Position numbers and translations under genes: made by a program. From Gavia stellata (lineage: Eukaryota > Chordata > Aves > Gaviiformes > Gaviidae): 64,000 nucleotides of DNA. The notes beneath the pieces were generated by a model that did not search any database, had not been told where the DNA came from, and saw only the letters and a program-made list of their open reading frames with translations. The stretch spans positions 55,024,347 through 55,088,346 of the forward strand of contig NC_082598.1 in NCBI RefSeq assembly GCF_030936135.1. Direction: 5' to 3'. Positions within the stretch are counted from its first letter, which is position 1, and each line of letters starts with the position of its first letter. Positions 53,523-64,000 of the stretch are shown here, piece by piece.

Positions 53523-55587
53523 CCTACTGGTAGATGCATGCAACCAGTTAAAAATCACTCTGAAACCTGCACAAGTGCCACTTGAATACCTCTTTGTCAT
53601 TGCACCAATACAAGCAAATTTGACACTGGATGTTTTTAATATAGGTAATCGATGATGCTATGCGTTTCTGCCTATAAATTGAAATCGCAGCATGAAAACT
53701 GCTTATACTGAGTTCATACTACTACAGTATTTTTAAACAAGTGGAAAGCTTAGTCAGCACCTACACCAGTTCTTTCAATGTGAGATAGCACATCAACCTG
53801 CAGAACAAAACATGTAATAAAAATACTGTGAAAGGCTATTTTTTCACCTATCTAGCTGTAACTTTGCTTGAACATTACGTGTTAGACTTGTGCTGACCAG
53901 ATTTGGAAAATGATCCATTTTTGATCCTTACAGAAGTTGCCATCTACTTAAAAACTAAACGAAACCAACTTAAATCTACTTTCTAGTGATATTTTTAGAA
54001 ACTGTATACACTTTTGCCAAAAACACAATCCTGCAATTAGTTCTGAAACAGTCTCTTAAAGTATTTTCCCTTCACTATCATAGAAGAGAGCGTGGAAACT
54101 TTTCATGCTGTTTCTGCAAATTGACATGAATGTTCAGTAGAGATTTGACAGCTAATGTTGAATAAAAGTAACAGCATAAGGAGAGAGGACAAGCTGTATA
54201 TTTGACATAACAGCCAGCAGACTACGTTTACAGTCATTTGGTGTAAACTTTTTGTCCATTGAAGCCCTTACAGTTGTCAAGATGGTACAGTTCAATACAG
54301 TACCTTGATCACCAAGAATGGGGTACAAGCTCTTGTGTTTATGAGCTAACAAACTTTGTTAGCTGAGCAACTTCAAAGAGGCTACTTCAAACATGCTCCA
54401 TTCAATCAACTGCTTTGCAGGACAAAAAGAAGTCTAAAAACTCTGCTACATAAGGGCTAGGACATAATTCTGCAGGCTGGTAAGAAGCTGTAAGTCTTTG
54501 ACCTGAGTGCTCTGGTATCACAAAATGTCTTTGTGGTTGACTGACTTACCCTGGTACTGCAGGACTAGCTTTCCACAAACACTCCAAGATGCAGATTCTC
54601 TAAAGTAATAATGTAACACAGACAACATGATTGTATCATCTTGATCTAGTCTGTGCAGCATAGAGGAACAACTCTGTTATAGTATAAATATTTTAAACCT
54701 GTTAGATCCAGTTGGGAGTTAGTTTTGCTAAGATGTTGAGCTAATATTCTATTGATACCATCTCATACTTATAGAGTACTCTCGCTGGAACAGCTTGACA
54801 GCAAGTTTTCTACTGAATTCTCTGATGTTCAGCCAGTGTTTCTGGAGCTACAAGGTACTGAGAATCACTTCAGTGCTCTGTTGGCAGGCTCACTTCTCTG
54901 GTACAAATTTACTTTTTATTTCTTTCTTCTAAATGCTCAAAATTGAATTCTTTGGACATTCAGAGGAGTTAGTTAACTTTGTTGTTTATTCTGTCTGAAA
55001 TGAAGTTAGAAATGCAACTACCTCACTATTTTCGGAATGCTCTAGGGATGTAAGATGCAATTGTCTCAGTTGTATAGCAGTGTCTTGAGGTAAGGTAGTT
55101 GTTAGTGATGAGTGGGAATTTCTTCTAATAAGGTTACTGTTTGCATTCAGAGTTCTCTGTAACAAGTTGTTTTGACTGGGCTCCCTTAAAACATGAAAGT
55201 TCTCTCTTAATCAGTGTCCTTGGTTCACTGAAAAGCACTGACTTTTTATACATAAAACTTTTATTGACCTGGGTAGCCTTTCTGCCTCTGTTTTACAGAC
55301 TGTTTTCTGCTGTTCCTCTGTGTTTTTCTGGACCTGTGGTACTGCTTCCAGGTTTCAATTCAAAGAGACATTTTACCCAGTCAGATCACTTCAACTATAG
55401 TTAAGAAAAAACGCTGCAACTCTAGAATTAAGACTTAACCCCTCCAACAAACAAAAATCCTGAAGCCTTCATCATACAATGCTTTTTACTGTTGTTGCCC
55501 TGCACCCCCCAAGAGCAGACTGCTCTAGTAGTAATGTTCCCTGCTTCAGTGGCATGATCCTGTTTCTGACTAAGTAGAGGTAACAAT

Positions 55588-55615
55588 CCAACACTGCTTT
55601 TTTAGGCAGTGTTGG
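55588..55615. repeat. 10-bp inverted repeat with T-rich loop
   Basis: CCAACACTGC and GCAGTGTTGG flank the 8-nt loop TTTTTTAG in the intergenic space between METAP1 and ADH5. No function is implied. Confidence 0.75.
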
Positions 55616-56157
55616 CCACACAGGCTGCTTCAGTTGCCACTAAGTTTAAGGAAATGGCAAAACTGTGCTACTAAAGTCTTGGAGGGCACCCCTAGGGCAA
55701 GCAAGTAGTCTATGCTATCATCTTCACAACAGGCCTGCCTACAGCTACTATATAATAAGCCAAATGGGAAATAAGGCAGAATAAGGACTTCTGAAGTGAA
55801 CATGGGTACATGTGGACACTTAGGTCATACATCCAACCACACTCTGCTCTACAGTTGGCTTCAAGGATGGTACATCCTTTGTCATCCTAGAGTAGCCTCA
55901 GAAGCTTGACAGCTGTTGGTGTTCTTGCCACTCCCTCAGTACAGTTACAGCACATCAGTGCTGCTTCTCAACCCAGCTGTGCTTAGCAAACTGCCTCGTG
56001 TAATGAATCCCACATCATTTGCTATTGATGCTGAAGAATGCTCTTCCTCTGTCATGTACACACATACTGCAAAATCACTAGAGGAAAACAGTAAGACACA
56101 GCAATCATAGTCAGGCTTAATGGTCAGTAATTCCAACACTGTATTTAGAAATAAGCT

Positions 56158-56163
56158 TTTATT
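56158..56163 (-). terminator. ADH5: probable ADH5 polyadenylation signal
   Basis: The minus strand reads AATAAA about 260 bp after the ADH5 stop codon, with GTGTTGG downstream. An upstream ATTAAA near 56272-56277 is an alternative. Confidence 0.5.
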
Positions 56164-56424
56164 AAGTAGATTAATCAAGTTAGGCACTATTGAATTTGAA
56201 GAACAAGTACAGAAATAGAAGTTCTACAACCAGTGCTAATTATATAACACTATTCAGTGGTCACCAGTTTTTTGTTATTTAATATTCAGAATGCTCACCC
56301 TAAAATACATTGTCTTCCTAGTCCCAGTGAGTTTTCATGTGGTTCATTCTACCCTCTATCAGAAATTCCATTACGAAAGGACAGTTACCATGTTGCTGGC
56401 CAACTGGAAGGTCCACATTGGGCT

Positions 56425-64000
<7,576 letters not shown>

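Larger units (their letters stand above)
53441..56140. other. space between the convergent METAP1 and ADH5 3' ends
   Basis: About 2.7 kb with no recognised gene. It contains an 18-bp palindrome at 53505-53522, alternative AATAAA hexamers for METAP1, and a 10-bp-stem hairpin at 55588-55615. Confidence 0.6.

Overview
The window is a stretch of vertebrate nuclear DNA, almost certainly avian or at least archosaurian. The interspersed repeats are mainly CR1 LINE 3' ends, which carry ATTCTRTG-type tails and a C-terminal reverse-transcriptase fragment. No Alu or L1 was seen, the introns are fairly compact, and the three genes encode proteins very close to their human orthologues. Most of the sequence is intron or intergenic DNA.

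The layout is EIF4E (minus) - METAP1 (plus) - ADH5 (minus), the same order and orientation as human 4q23. Positions 1-13102 hold the 5' part of EIF4E: exon 3 at 1101-1196, exon 2 at 3383-3489, and an 18-nt coding exon 1 at 13085-13102 inside a CpG island. The remaining EIF4E exons lie left of the window. Positions 13103-24126 are the intergenic space between the two divergent genes. This space holds a decayed CR1/L3-type LINE (about 15440-16790), a CR1 tail with an internal inverted repeat, a 308-bp array of 10- and 12-bp units, and the METAP1 CpG island with a perfect 64-bp palindrome.

METAP1 is complete: 11 coding exons between 24127 and 51508 join in frame to 385 codons, with all catalytic residues present. 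Its introns carry several CR1 tails and a MIR-like SINE. Its 3' UTR probably ends near an AATAAA at 53417. ADH5 (class III alcohol dehydrogenase, S-nitrosoglutathione reductase) runs convergently from the right edge. The last 8 nt of exon 2 and all of exons 3-9 are present, giving residues 37-374 with every zinc ligand intact.

Functionally, EIF4E is the mRNA cap-binding initiation factor, METAP1 removes initiator methionine co-translationally, and ADH5 clears formaldehyde and S-nitrosoglutathione. All three are housekeeping genes. They are neighbours through conserved synteny and do not form an operon.

I found no undescribed multi-gene system. The items most worth a second look are the zero-spacer palindrome beside the METAP1 start, the roughly 11-bp-period array upstream of it, the ancient LINE and SINE fossils, the conserved-looking EIF4E promoter motifs, and an inverted repeat inside a CR1 tail that suggests a template switch. 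Exon limits were fixed by hand from GT/AG sites, reading phase and protein similarity known from memory. No database search was run.
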